Source: Brasilonema sp. CT11 (lineage in GTDB: Bacteria; Cyanobacteriota; Cyanobacteriia; Cyanobacteriales; Nostocaceae). From it: a stretch of 39,023 bases of DNA. How positions within the stretch are numbered: position 1 is the stretch's first letter; the number at the start of each line of letters is the position of its first letter. A model generated the notes under the pieces. The model was not told where the DNA came from, searched no databases, and was given only the letters and a program-made list of their open reading frames with translations. Below are positions 7,088-16,697 of the stretch, piece after piece. The DNA is taken from positions 1 to 39,023 of the forward strand of contig NZ_JABXYX010000072.1 of the NCBI RefSeq assembly GCF_017982655.1, written 5' to 3'. The translations under genes and the position numbers were made by a program.

Positions 7088-10000
7088 TTAATCGCTGCGT
7101 CCAACTAAGTTGGAAATGACCTCAACTAATATTGCTGGATCTACTGGTTTGGAAATATGTTGTTGAAAACCTGCTGAAATTGCTTGTTGATAATCAATTT
7201 CCCCAGCATATGCCGTGAGGGCGATCGCCGGAATTTGCCCGCCTTGCTCTGGTGGCAGAGTTCTCACCTGGCGCATGAGTGTGTAGCCATCCATCTCTGG
7301 CATACCAATGTCGCTGAGCAACAGATCTGGCTTGGATTGGGTTAAACTAGTCAAAGCATCGAAGGGTGAGGCGACGGCTGTTACATCTGCTCCATAGATC
7401 TCCAGCAGGTAGGCAACAAAGTCTCGCGTATCAGCATCATCATCCACGACTAAAATTTTGATGCCATGCAAATCTAAGGATTGCTCAGACAATTTACTAT
7501 CCTGGTTCGTCTTGGGTGGAATTGGCATGAGTGGGAGTCTCACGGTAAAAGTTGCCCCCTGAGCTTCGCCTGGGCTTTGTGCCAAAACTGTTCCGCCGTG
7601 CAGCTCCACTAGGTGACGGACGATCGCCAGCCCTAACCCCAGTCCACCAAACTTTCTGGTTGTAGCAGCATCTGCTTGGCGGAAGTATTCAAACACATGG
7701 GGAAGAAAGTCCGGGTGAATGCCTTTACCCGTATCGCTGACGGTGATTTGGGCACAAGATCCAACGCGCTGCAGTCGGATGTCTACTCGTCCGCCTACAT
7801 CGGTGAACTTGACTGCGTTTGAAAGCAGATTCCAAATCACTTGCTGTAATCGGCTTGAGTCTCCCGAAACTTGTCCTACATTCGGTTCCAGCATTGTCTG
7901 AATTTGAATTGATTTGGCTTCGGCCGCCAGCCGCACCGTTTCCATTGCGGCTTGAATCGTCGTTACCAAATCGACCGGGGAAACATTCAAGCTGAGTTTA
8001 CCTTGTAATATCCGCGAGACATCCAGCAAATCTGAAATCAGTTCGGACTGCAATCTGGCATTGCGTTCGATGACACTCAGGGCTTGACTCGTCTGGGCTT
8101 GATCGAGCTTACGGGTTTGAAGTATTTTTGACCAACCGAGGATGGGGTTGAGGGGAGAACGTAGTTCATGGGAGAGGACTGCTAAAAACTCATCCTTGAT
8201 CCGATTTGCTGTTTCTGCTTCGGCGCGTGCGGCTCGCTCACGCTGGAGGAGTTGTTCTCGCTCTGCTTCTGCCTGTTTGCGATTACTGATATCGGTCATC
8301 ATTGCTAAAGCACCGAGGAATTCACCGTTTTCATTCATCATCGGGCTGGTGCTAAAAAGAATCCATACAGGAGTGCCATCTTTACGACGCAGACAAAATT
8401 CAAATTGTCCACCAATTCCCTGCCGCCGTTGCTCTAGCAGTTGTTCTGCTTCCACCCGATCTGTTTGGTAAATAAACTCAAACAAAGAACGACTAATTAT
8501 TTCCTCAGGGGTGTAACCGAGTATTTCAGCCATTTGTGGGTTGACGTAAGTTGTTCGACTGTGTGCGTCAATGATGCAAATGCCTTCGCTGGCGGTTTCC
8601 ACAATGCGACGGTACTTCTGTTCACTTTGCTGCAGCGCTGACTCTGCTCGTTTACGCTCGATAAACTGACCAAGCTGAATGCCGATCGCAGCTACTATCT
8701 GGAGCAAGTCTGCATCCGGTGCTTGGATTTTAGTACTAAAACACTCAATAATGCCTAATACTTGGTTATTCAAAACAATCGGGAAGCCAAATACACCACG
8801 TAGTCCTTCTGTTGCTGCAAACGTTGCGTTGGGAAAATTATCATCTGCTGTGAGATCGTAAATCCAAAGGGGTTGACCACTTGCCCAGACACGACCCGGT
8901 AGCCCTACACCAGGGGTAAAGGTCGTGTGTTGGTTTGCTTGTATAAACGTTTCAACGTTAACGGTGGGTACATGCCAATGATTCACTTGACGCAGGCTAT
9001 TGGACTGACGATCCACACTCCAAAAGATACTCAGTTGCCATCCTAGATTTTCACACAGAGATTGCAGAATCAAACGAACAGCATCAGACCGGGTGGTCGC
9101 CTCGGCGACCACCCTGGCAACGGCATACTGTGCAGCGACACGCCGCGCCGCTTCCTGACGCAACCGAGACATCTTCAGGTTTGATTCAACGCGAGCTAAC
9201 AGATCACGCGCAGAAAACGGCTTGATCAGGTAGTCATCAGATCCTGCTTCCAATCCTTCAATACGAGATTCTTCCCCAGCGCGAGCGGAAAGCAAAATAA
9301 TGGGTAACTCACGAGTTTGCGGATCTGCCCGCAGCGATCGCAACAACTCAAATCCATCCATTTCTGGCATCATAACATCCGTCACAACCAGATCAGGAAT
9401 CTGCTGACGAATGGCAGCCAAGGCAGCAACTCCATCTGCCACTGTTTGAACTTCATAACATTGGCTCAATAGGCGCTTAACGTAGTCGCGCATATCAGCG
9501 TTGTCGTCAGCCAGAAGAATACGGCCAGAGATGGCTGGGCAGACAAGGGATTTGGGGGACGCAGAGGAGGTAGAGTAGAAAAACTCTTTCCCTGTTCCTT
9601 CTGCTTCTGTATTTTCCACGTTTGGTACCAACCCCAACGCTTCTTCTACATAAGCTGCGGTTGTCATTGCTGTTGATGCGAGGGTGCGGCTTGCACCTAG
9701 GCGGTCGCTTGGTAAGTGAGCATATCCTGTGGGAATTGACACGGTGAATCTTGTCCCCTGATTCACAACGCTGCTCACCTCAACCGTACCACCATGCAGC
9801 CGCACCAGTTCCTGGACTAACGACAAACCAATGCCTGATCCTTCGTAACTTCGTCCCTTCGCGCCATGCACCCGATGAAATCGTTCAAAGATATGAGGTA
9901 GCTCGTTAGCTGGAATGCCCGTACCTGTGTCCCGCACTTCTAACTCAACGTGGTCATTGCGAGCGCGCAAAGCAACAGCTATTTCTCCTTCAAAGGTGAA

Positions 10001-11461
10001 TTTGAAGGCGTTGGAGAGCAAGTTCAGCACAATCTTCTCCAACATCTCCCGGTCTACATATACCAATTCCGGCAGGGGGGGACAGTCTACCAACAGGCGC
10101 ATTCCTGCGCGCTCGATCGCCGACCGAAACACTCCTGCCAAATCTGCTGTTAGCAATGCCAGGTCAGTTGGTTCAAAAACTGCCTGAATCCGATCTGCCT
10201 CAATTCGGGAGAAGTCCAGTAGGGTATTCACCAGCTTGAGTAAACGCAGGGAATTGCGATGCACCGTCTCCAGTTGTTCGCGTTCCCTGCTCTGCAGTCC
10301 TGCGGGATTGGCAAGTACATCCTCCAAGGGACCTAGCATCAGCGTCAGGGGAGTGCGAAACTCGTGACTGACATTACTAAAGAAGGTCGTCTTAGCACGG
10401 TCTAACTCAGCCAGCGCCTCTGCGCGTTTGCGTTCTTCTTCGTAGGCACGGGCGTTGGCGATCGCACTAGCGATGTGTCCTGTTGTCATCTCAAAGAAGT
10501 TGCGGTAGTCTTCATCCAGTTCCCGACTCGGATTGACTCCCATCACCAGCATTCCTACCAGTGTGTCCTGCCCTGAAGCGCGAATCGGCAAAACCAATGC
10601 TTGTTGGAGGGGTAGCTGTAATGGTCCTGCGGGCACTTCCCCAAACTGTTGTACTAGGTTTTCGATTAGCACAGCTTGTCCACTTTCTACTACCGAAACC
10701 AGCGACCAGGGGGGGTCACTGCTATATTGAGTCAGATCTACACACTCAGGAGCAGCTATTAACTTGATGTTTGAAACAGTTCGTTCCAGCAGGACTGCCT
10801 GAGATCGCTGAGGATTGAGCAGGTAAAGCTGGGCAAAGGGAATATCTGCCGGATTTTCGCTAAGTGTTTGCATCGCCATTCTACAGGCTTGCTCAGGGGT
10901 TTTTGCCTGGACTACCTGACCGGCGAGATCCCGCAGTGTCTTTGTGCGTCGTTCACCCAACACGCGCTCTGTGGTATCAGCAACGGCTGTGAACACCCCA
11001 CCCACTTCTCCTGTTTCTAAGAAGATGGGGCTATAAGAGTAGGTATAGTATGCTTCTTCAAGATATCCGTGTCGATTAGTTGGCAATCGCAAGTCTTCAG
11101 CCCAGGTTGCCTTTCCAGTCGCCATAACGCCATTGAGCTGCTCCCCAATGATGTCCCAATTCTCCTGCCAGAATTCTTGTCCGCGTCTACCTAACGCTGT
11201 GGGGTGCTTAGTACCTAAAATTGGTCGCCAAGCATCATTATACAGCAGCACCAGTTCCTTTCCCCACCAGATCACCATCGGAAAGCGAGAGTTCAGGCAA
11301 ATGTTTACGGCAGTGCGGAGGCTCCCCGGCCACTGATTAATTGGACCGAGTGGGGAAGCTGACCAGGAGTGCGTTAGCGAAGCGTCTCCGAAGGAGATTC
11401 GCATCAGCATTGCCATCTCGCTGTCGCCAATAAATATGTCTTCCGGAACAGTTGCCTTCAC
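7088..11461 (-). CDS. Double hybrid sensor histidine kinase (PAS-GAF-HK-REC-GAF-PAS-HK-REC)
   Basis: This 1457-residue protein appears soluble, with no clear membrane helix. Domains in order: PAS-like (about 55-165), GAF (180-340), HisKA with H366 in SNVSHEFRTPL, HATPase (470-575; LNLLSNAFKFT, DTGTGIP, GSGIGLSL), receiver 1 with phospho-acceptor D695 (VVTDVMMPEMDG), GAF 2 (785-935), PAS (945-1060), HisKA 2 with H1098 (AVLSHELRSPL), HATPase 2 (1200-1310), and receiver 2 with D1384 (LLSDIGMPEMDG). Two complete kinase-receiver modules in one chain imply an internal phosphorelay. The signal is unknown. The start used is a GTG at 11461, and an ATG 16 codons in is an alternative. A dispersed repeat at 11371-11402 lies in frame in the N-terminus. 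The gene faces the PspA-like gene, 36 bases away. Confidence 0.93.
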   Translation of the reverse strand: MKATVPEDIFIGDSEMAMLMRISFGDASLTHSWSASPLGPINQWPGSLRTAVNICLNSRFPMVIWWGKELVLLYNDAWRPILGTKHPTALGRRGQEFWQENWDIIGEQLNGVMATGKATWAEDLRLPTNRHGYLEEAYYTYSYSPIFLETGEVGGVFTAVADTTERVLGERRTKTLRDLAGQVVQAKTPEQACRMAMQTLSENPADIPFAQLYLLNPQRSQAVLLERTVSNIKLIAAPECVDLTQYSSDPPWSLVSVVESGQAVLIENLVQQFGEVPAGPLQLPLQQALVLPIRASGQDTLVGMLVMGVNPSRELDEDYRNFFEMTTGHIASAIANARAYEEERKRAEALAELDRAKTTFFSNVSHEFRTPLTLMLGPLEDVLANPAGLQSREREQLETVHRNSLRLLKLVNTLLDFSRIEADRIQAVFEPTDLALLTADLAGVFRSAIERAGMRLLVDCPPLPELVYVDREMLEKIVLNLLSNAFKFTFEGEIAVALRARNDHVELEVRDTGTGIPANELPHIFERFHRVHGAKGRSYEGSGIGLSLVQELVRLHGGTVEVSSVVNQGTRFTVSIPTGYAHLPSDRLGASRTLASTAMTTAAYVEEALGLVPNVENTEAEGTGKEFFYSTSSASPKSLVCPAISGRILLADDNADMRDYVKRLLSQCYEVQTVADGVAALAAIRQQIPDLVVTDVMMPEMDGFELLRSLRADPQTRELPIILLSARAGEESRIEGLEAGSDDYLIKPFSARDLLARVESNLKMSRLRQEAARRVAAQYAVARVVAEATTRSDAVRLILQSLCENLGWQLSIFWSVDRQSNSLRQVNHWHVPTVNVETFIQANQHTTFTPGVGLPGRVWASGQPLWIYDLTADDNFPNATFAATEGLRGVFGFPIVLNNQVLGIIECFSTKIQAPDADLLQIVAAIGIQLGQFIERKRAESALQQSEQKYRRIVETASEGICIIDAHSRTTYVNPQMAEILGYTPEEIISRSLFEFIYQTDRVEAEQLLEQRRQGIGGQFEFCLRRKDGTPVWILFSTSPMMNENGEFLGALAMMTDISNRKQAEAEREQLLQRERAARAEAETANRIKDEFLAVLSHELRSPLNPILGWSKILQTRKLDQAQTSQALSVIERNARLQSELISDLLDVSRILQGKLSLNVSPVDLVTTIQAAMETVRLAAEAKSIQIQTMLEPNVGQVSGDSSRLQQVIWNLLSNAVKFTDVGGRVDIRLQRVGSCAQITVSDTGKGIHPDFLPHVFEYFRQADAATTRKFGGLGLGLAIVRHLVELHGGTVLAQSPGEAQGATFTVRLPLMPIPPKTNQDSKLSEQSLDLHGIKILVVDDDADTRDFVAYLLEIYGADVTAVASPFDALTSLTQSKPDLLLSDIGMPEMDGYTLMRQVRTLPPEQGGQIPAIALTAYAGEIDYQQAISAGFQQHISKPVDPAILVEVISNLVGRSD
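11371..11402. repeat. Dispersed palindromic-type repeat inside the kinase 5' coding region
   Basis: The 32-base segment (GCGTTAGCGAAGCGTCTCCG, then AAGGAGATTCGC) belongs to a repeat type I recall as common in cyanobacterial genomes (GCGTTAGCGTAGCGTCTC...). CTCC and GGAG form a small central stem. It is translated in frame as roughly RISFGDASLTH, just before the conserved WSxxPLGPxxxWPxSLRT segment. A related copy lies at 38847-38878. Confidence 0.65.
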
Positions 11462-11641
11462 GTCAGGGGGTGCAGATACTTTTGATTTTTAATAGCGCTC
11501 GAACGATACTACGTGGGATAGTAGCAATTAAATGTAGCATATGTAATAGTCCTTCTTACATCTACCCAAAGGCACAGAAGTTTAAGGCATTGCGCCAGAT
11601 TTCCACAATTGATGCGGTGGACGAGATTGTTGAGTTAGTTC

Positions 11642-12352
11642 TCACTCACACCAACTACAATTGTAAGAAGCAAAAGCTTCCCAATTGATAACATCTTCCA
11701 ACAGAGTTTGATACCCAAGTGTATTTGGATGAAGACCATCTTTGCTCAAACGTTTGAGTCTCCAAGCTTCAGTGCGCTCCATCCATTTTTGGAAAATGTC
11801 GAGATAGGGAATTTTCCTTGTGCTACAAGCAACTCGGATAGCTTCTTTGTAACGGTGCTGGTCGGCATGATTATAGTAAAAGCAATTCATGAATGGCATT
11901 TTAGCTTGATCAACTGGTACCATGCCTACGAATAAAACCGGACATAATTGCTGTGCCTGGTCAAGTAAAAATGTGATGTGTGATTCAAAAACCGCAAAAT
12001 CTGTATAGTTTCGTCCGTTGAGACGACTTAGCCGTGCAGAATCATTGACTCCTACTGAAAGAATAATCAAGTTGGGAACTTGGTTTCGCAGTTCACCCCG
12101 GTGGCGAAATTCAACTCCTAGCCTTTGTGATACTTGCTGAATGCGATCGCCCCGCACCCCCAAATTGTAAAGAACATGACCTGGGCTATCTGCTAACATC
12201 CAACATCGTCGTAGTCGTTCGACCCAGCCGCCTCCTTCTGGATCGCCAAATCCATATACTAAACTATCTCCTAACGCCACAATTTTTAGAGGCTGGCAAC
12301 GTTTTGGTACAACTGACAGATGCATTAGGGAACTTGCTTCAAATGTCTGCAT
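11642..12352 (-). CDS. SGNH/GDSL-family hydrolase (lipase/acylhydrolase-like)
   Basis: This 236-residue protein shows the four SGNH blocks. Block I is KIVALGDSLVYGFGDPEGGG with the nucleophile Ser. Block II is the Gly in NLGVRGDRI. Block III is SVGVNDSARL with the oxyanion Asn. Block V is DGLHPNTLGYQ with catalytic Asp and His near residue 210. Members are TesA-like thioesterases, lysophospholipases or polysaccharide deacylases, and the substrate cannot be assigned here. There is no signal peptide, so it is probably cytoplasmic. The ATG at 12352 is used; a second Met lies 10 codons in. It follows the CPBP protease gene on the same strand with a 66-base AT-rich gap and could be co-transcribed. 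Confidence 0.85.
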   Translation of the reverse strand: MQTFEASSLMHLSVVPKRCQPLKIVALGDSLVYGFGDPEGGGWVERLRRCWMLADSPGHVLYNLGVRGDRIQQVSQRLGVEFRHRGELRNQVPNLIILSVGVNDSARLSRLNGRNYTDFAVFESHITFLLDQAQQLCPVLFVGMVPVDQAKMPFMNCFYYNHADQHRYKEAIRVACSTRKIPYLDIFQKWMERTEAWRLKRLSKDGLHPNTLGYQTLLEDVINWEAFASYNCSWCE

Positions 12353-12418
12353 CTTTAAAATGTGTTTTTTATATTTTTATAAGATTCTATACATTTCTAT
12401 ATCTATTGTGTAATTTTT

Positions 12419-13306
12419 TTATGACTCTTTTTGAGAAGAATTGATGAAGTAAGGGATAGCTGCATCTTTGCGTGGCCAGTTTTGGGAAACAAAGCGTACT
12501 AAAAGAGGTAGCGAGAGAACTATAAACAGGATAGCGAACCACAAGCTATGACGTAATTGTTCTAAGCTGTTCATGGTTGGGGTCGGCATCGAAACAGTGT
12601 TTAACAGGCTCATGACCACTACAAAAGAATTATTCATTGCATGACAGGCAATGGGTACGATCAGTGAGCGTGTCCGGATGTATAACAGCCCTAAAACCAT
12701 TCCTACCATAGACAATCCCAGAAAATTCGCGTGCCCAATGCCGAACAACAGCGATGAACCCAACAATCCTGCTTGAATCCCCCACTTACTTGCCCAGCGT
12801 TGCAAAATAATCCCTCTAAAGAGGAATTCTTCCGTAATTGGGGCGACAACCACTAACACGATCGCTTGCAGCAAATTGAACAATACTGGTGAAGTTGTTA
12901 GAGGTATTGGGGTTTTCGTAACGTCATGTAGGATTCTATCTACAAGTGATGGGGCCGCTAATGACAGTAGGTACAACAAGACTAAGTAGGAACCAATAGA
13001 AAATAAAATCAACAGAATAACTAAGGCTACCTTCGGCAACCACTTATAATTATTTGGCAATCGACCAACAACGTAGTTAAGGTGAATTCCTAAGCGCTTG
13101 AAGTCTGCCAGTATCCAGAGGCAAAGTGACCCAAACACGAAAATGTAAAGCACGAGATTCAAGACTTGAGGGTTGAAATTCAACGGTTTGGTCACTTGAA
13201 TTAGCCCCAGCCCTAAACCAAGGACGAAAGATATGAGGAAAAGTCGCAGCAGCAAAGAGCGAACTTTAAGACGGAGAAATGGATTATTGATTGTTTCAGG
13301 AGTCAT
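12419..13306 (-). CDS. CPBP family intramembrane glutamic endopeptidase
   Basis: This is a polytopic membrane protein of about 295 residues with 7-8 hydrophobic segments. It has the CPBP (CAAX protease and bacteriocin-processing) signatures: EEFLFRGIILQRW (EExxxR), FGIGHANFLG (FxxxH) and a later HAMNNS. The glutamates and histidines form the active site in this family, which contains prenyl-protein proteases and bacteriocin self-immunity proteins. The substrate is unknown. The frame extends to a GTG at 13342, but the first ATG at 13306 (MTPETINNPF) is the likelier start because the hydrophobic core begins soon after. It is probably in one transcription unit with the SGNH hydrolase. Confidence 0.85.
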   Translation of the reverse strand: MTPETINNPFLRLKVRSLLLRLFLISFVLGLGLGLIQVTKPLNFNPQVLNLVLYIFVFGSLCLWILADFKRLGIHLNYVVGRLPNNYKWLPKVALVILLILFSIGSYLVLLYLLSLAAPSLVDRILHDVTKTPIPLTTSPVLFNLLQAIVLVVVAPITEEFLFRGIILQRWASKWGIQAGLLGSSLLFGIGHANFLGLSMVGMVLGLLYIRTRSLIVPIACHAMNNSFVVVMSLLNTVSMPTPTMNSLEQLRHSLWFAILFIVLSLPLLVRFVSQNWPRKDAAIPYFINSSQKES

Positions 13307-13524
13307 AATTTCTAGGATACTTTGCGTAAGGGTATCCAGCACTTGCTAGTTCTGTTGGTCTTACCTATGAAGGTCTGTTGCTGCTGCCAAAAGTCCCAGT
13401 TCGCAAAAAGCTTGGAGTTTTCTAGTCTAAAACAAATATCCACCAATGTAAAAAAATGTAAAATCAGCAAACAGCTTAAGAATAAATCATTCCACAGTTT
13501 TACAAAACTCAACATACATTTGTT

Positions 13525-15585
13525 TTATCGTGCCGACGTACTGACTTGAAATCTGGACACTTGTTCTCGCAAGGTGCCTGTCATTTCATTGAGATCTTGA
13601 ATCGCGATATAGGTATCTTGCAGTGAGTTTTTTATTTGCTGCATTCCTTGACTCAACTCCACGATCAAGTCGTTAATTGTTTTGACGCTTTCAGATTGAT
13701 TTTGCATTGCAGTGTTAACTTCTTCAAAATTGGGTGATAAAGCTTGCACTAGCTCGATAATTTTGGTGAGTTGTACGCTAACATTACTAATGTTGGCAAC
13801 ACCATGATGGACTTTGGTGATAAAGCTGTCCATCTCCGCCATGCCTTCCGAGACTACTAGTTGCATCTGGTCAACCATCTGTTCGATATCTATAGCAGCT
13901 ACAGCAGTTTGGTTAGCTAATCGGCGAACTTCGCTGGCAACGACAGCAAAACCTCGCCCATACTCACCCGCTTTCTCTGCTTCGATTTCAGCATTCAAAG
14001 ACAGAAGATTTGTTTTATCTGCTACCTTGGTAATTTGAGTGACAATTGAAGTTACGTTCTTTGCTGTTTGATTGATAGTTTGGAGTCTAGTAAAAATATT
14101 GTTTGAAGCATTTTCCATCTCTTGCATCGTCTCTTCCATATGAACTAAATCTGATTGACCGTGACTAGCAAATTCAGCGGTTTCGTCTGACATGGAAGCG
14201 ACTTCATCCATCTGATGTACCAGTTTTTTTATCAGGTGCAAAATTTCTTGAACAGAGTTCAGCACATTATCGGTTGATTCCACCTGGTTCGCTGTTACCA
14301 CTTCTTGTTGCCGTGCAGTCGCTAATAACCCTGTAGCTGATGAAGAAACTTGAATTCCAAATTCTTGGGTTTTTCTAATGAGAAAATTCAAGTCTTGAAC
14401 CATGTATTTAATAGCAACCAATAACTGTCCTATTTCATCATGGGAATCGACATGAATATGAGTTGTTAAATTACCTTGAGCCACTTCTTTAGTAATCGCA
14501 ATGACATTGGTAAGGCGAACTCTGATTTCACGTGATATTTGGAACACAAAAAAGCTAGAGATAGCCAAAGCACCCAGACTCAACACAAGATAGATAAACA
14601 GTTGATTTTGATAATACCTAATACGTTGTTCAAGTAGCTTATCCAGTTCTTTTCGTCCAACAGTCGATAGTTCTGAACCGTCACGAAGTACCGCTTCTCC
14701 TAGAGTCAAAGACTCAATGCTTGCGATATTTCCTTGACCTGTTCTAACAAGCTGGATTAAATTTTGCTTAAACTTTGTGACAGAAGCTTTATAAGTACTT
14801 AGAACGGGTGGGAGGTTTTGTTGTAAAGAGGGACTGACACCATAAAAATTTTTATCTTCTCGAAGGGAAGTGGAAACTCCTTGCACAATTTGGTCTAAAT
14901 CTACATCTTGCAGTAATGACGCATAGACTTCTAACTTGAGTTTTTCTTCGCTTGTTAGCTGCGTTTGTAGTTTCGTTGCAACAAACAACAAGATTTCTCC
15001 AACTCGTTGTTGAGCTTGTGGCATAGCTTGAACAACAACATTCATCAAATAATAGGAATCTAGGTCTGGATCTAGAATCAAATTTGAGGTATTGCCAACT
15101 CTATCGATTAGTTTACGTATACTTTGTGTTAAGTAACCGTACTGTTGAGCTAATTGTGCTTGACTGAGGATAGTTTGGCTGCTTTGTAGTACCTTCCATT
15201 GTTCAGCAATTTTTGCCGGTAGTAATCCCTCGAACCCTCCTTCTTTCAAACCAAACGGAGTAACTTTTAGTGCGCTTCCTACACTTTGAGTTTCTTTTTC
15301 AAGACGTTCTAAATTCTCTTGAATTAAGTTGGTTATAGTGCTTAAGTCATTGGAGGATGAACCAACACCGCCACGTGCTGTAACTAATCTTTGCTGCTGA
15401 GGAACAAGTACTAATAGCTGGGTTAGAGGTTCTAAAAGTCTGTTACCAAAGATTTCTAAATGTGCAAAATTAATATTATAATTAATCCCTGAACTAGTAA
15501 AATATAGCAGCATCAATATTGGGATAGAAAAAGATAAGATACTTAGCAAAAGTTTTTGTGATAATTTAAGTGATTTGAAGAACAT
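13525..15585 (-). CDS. Methyl-accepting chemotaxis protein (HAMP + MCP signalling domain)
   Basis: This 686-residue transmembrane receptor has TM1 at about 11-33 (LLLSILSFSIPILMLLYF), a largely helical periplasmic sensor region of about 300 residues, TM2 near 335-357 (LFIYLVLSLGALAISSFFVF), HAMP at 358-412, and a long cytoplasmic coiled coil. The conserved hairpin tip of the MCP domain is recognisable (KTNLLSLNAEIEAEKAGEYG, then RGFAVVASEVRRLANQT). In cyanobacteria such receptors feed pilus-based phototaxis or hormogonium motility through CheA/CheW/PatA-type proteins. No che gene lies nearby, so it is an orphan receptor here. The sensor domain lacks a motif that would reveal its ligand. Confidence 0.93.
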   Translation of the reverse strand: MFFKSLKLSQKLLLSILSFSIPILMLLYFTSSGINYNINFAHLEIFGNRLLEPLTQLLVLVPQQQRLVTARGGVGSSSNDLSTITNLIQENLERLEKETQSVGSALKVTPFGLKEGGFEGLLPAKIAEQWKVLQSSQTILSQAQLAQQYGYLTQSIRKLIDRVGNTSNLILDPDLDSYYLMNVVVQAMPQAQQRVGEILLFVATKLQTQLTSEEKLKLEVYASLLQDVDLDQIVQGVSTSLREDKNFYGVSPSLQQNLPPVLSTYKASVTKFKQNLIQLVRTGQGNIASIESLTLGEAVLRDGSELSTVGRKELDKLLEQRIRYYQNQLFIYLVLSLGALAISSFFVFQISREIRVRLTNVIAITKEVAQGNLTTHIHVDSHDEIGQLLVAIKYMVQDLNFLIRKTQEFGIQVSSSATGLLATARQQEVVTANQVESTDNVLNSVQEILHLIKKLVHQMDEVASMSDETAEFASHGQSDLVHMEETMQEMENASNNIFTRLQTINQTAKNVTSIVTQITKVADKTNLLSLNAEIEAEKAGEYGRGFAVVASEVRRLANQTAVAAIDIEQMVDQMQLVVSEGMAEMDSFITKVHHGVANISNVSVQLTKIIELVQALSPNFEEVNTAMQNQSESVKTINDLIVELSQGMQQIKNSLQDTYIAIQDLNEMTGTLREQVSRFQVSTSAR

Positions 15586-15722
15586 TTGTATAACACCTTA
15601 AAACGTATTAAAAAAATAATATTATGTCGTAACCAGTAATGAACTTATGATACAATAACCTGGAAATCAACTTATATTGACTAGACACAAGATTCCTCAA
15701 CAGACGAGATAAAACTTCTCGC

Positions 15723-16388
15723 TTATTTTGAAGACGCAAGTTTATCAGCAATGCGTGTTGTTTCTGGCAGTCGATATTTTGTGGTACAACGCAATACATA
15801 ATCAATTGCCGTAGGTAAACTAATTCTATGACCGCTAGATATATAAAGTGGTTTTACTTTTGTACGCGTCCGTAAAACAACTCCAATTGTTTCTTCTTTA
15901 TCTATGAGTGGTACGCAACTACCGCGTGTTTCTGACAAGTCTTCATACTTACCAACAAGCAACGATTTAGCGACACCAATTGTCGGTATATCTACAATTA
16001 AACCCAAATGGCAAGCTATACCAAATCTTCGAGGATGGGCAATCCCCTGTCCATCACACAAAATAAGGTCTGGTATTGTTTGAATTTTTTCCAGTGCATC
16101 TAGTACAGCGGGTATTTCACGAAATGAGAGAAACCCAGGTATGTAAGGAAATGTTGTCGGACGGCGTGCTAGGCTTGTTTCTTGTAGCTGTAAATCAGGA
16201 AAACTTAGCACTGCGACAGCTGCACGGCTAATTGTCCCATCCGCTTCAAAACCCATATCTACCCCAGCTACATACTGTATGGGTTGTTTGAGTTTATCTT
16301 CGGTAATGACCTCATATCTAAGCGTTTCTTGAATTTTTCTAGCTTCATCCATTGTTAAAGACCAAGCATGACGTTGGGAAATCTTCAT
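15723..16388 (-). CDS. nfi: Endonuclease V (deoxyinosine 3' endonuclease)
   Basis: The enzyme nicks DNA near deoxyinosine and other deaminated bases and starts alternative excision repair. The family motifs are present: YVAGVDMGFE (first metal-binding Asp), YIPGFLSFREIP (catalytic Glu and wedge region), and LILCDGQGIAHPRRFGIACH (Asp and His of the active site), followed by GVAKSLLVGK. The open frame runs another 99 codons upstream. The ATG at 16388 (MKISQRHAWSLTMDEA) gives 221 residues, the normal family size, and the upstream part has no family similarity, so I use this start. The gene stands alone, 137 bases downstream of the chemoreceptor start. Confidence 0.92.
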   Translation of the reverse strand: MKISQRHAWSLTMDEARKIQETLRYEVITEDKLKQPIQYVAGVDMGFEADGTISRAAVAVLSFPDLQLQETSLARRPTTFPYIPGFLSFREIPAVLDALEKIQTIPDLILCDGQGIAHPRRFGIACHLGLIVDIPTIGVAKSLLVGKYEDLSETRGSCVPLIDKEETIGVVLRTRTKVKPLYISSGHRISLPTAIDYVLRCTTKYRLPETTRIADKLASSK

Positions 16389-16697
16389 ATTTATAGCTTG
16401 AGTTGAAATTTTGGAGTTTGGGAAATTGTTCTGAATCTGGAAGTGTATAACTTTACTCTTTTTTATTTCAAGAATGTAATTCATACTTTGGATAGATGCA
16501 ATAAAATATATTTTAGTATGAAACTCTATCGGTTGCTTAGTAGCACACCAGTATTGTTTAATGCAACAAAAGTTTGCTGTCGATATGTTACAGTCTAATG
16601 TTGCAATGATCAGGTCGAGCAACAACCAGCACTCCCATACCCTGTCTTTTGGAAATGTAGACATTTGTCCATTTAAGTCAAGCAAAGTAGGTGTGAG
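16389..16697. promoter_or_regulatory. Divergent intergenic region (endonuclease V / membrane protein)
   Basis: This AT-rich stretch of about 309 bases separates two genes that read away from each other, so it should carry both promoters. No tRNA, repeat array or conserved RNA was recognised. The open minus-strand frame here lacks protein-like character. Confidence 0.35.

Noticed and set aside
13312-13515. 67-codon minus-strand frame between the chemoreceptor and the CPBP protease
   Set aside because: It overlaps the protease start, has no Shine-Dalgarno site and no recognisable motif.
16389-16685. 99-codon upstream extension of the endonuclease V frame
   Set aside because: It has no similarity to the family, is rich in Cys, Trp and Ile in random order, and an ATG at 16388 gives the normal length.
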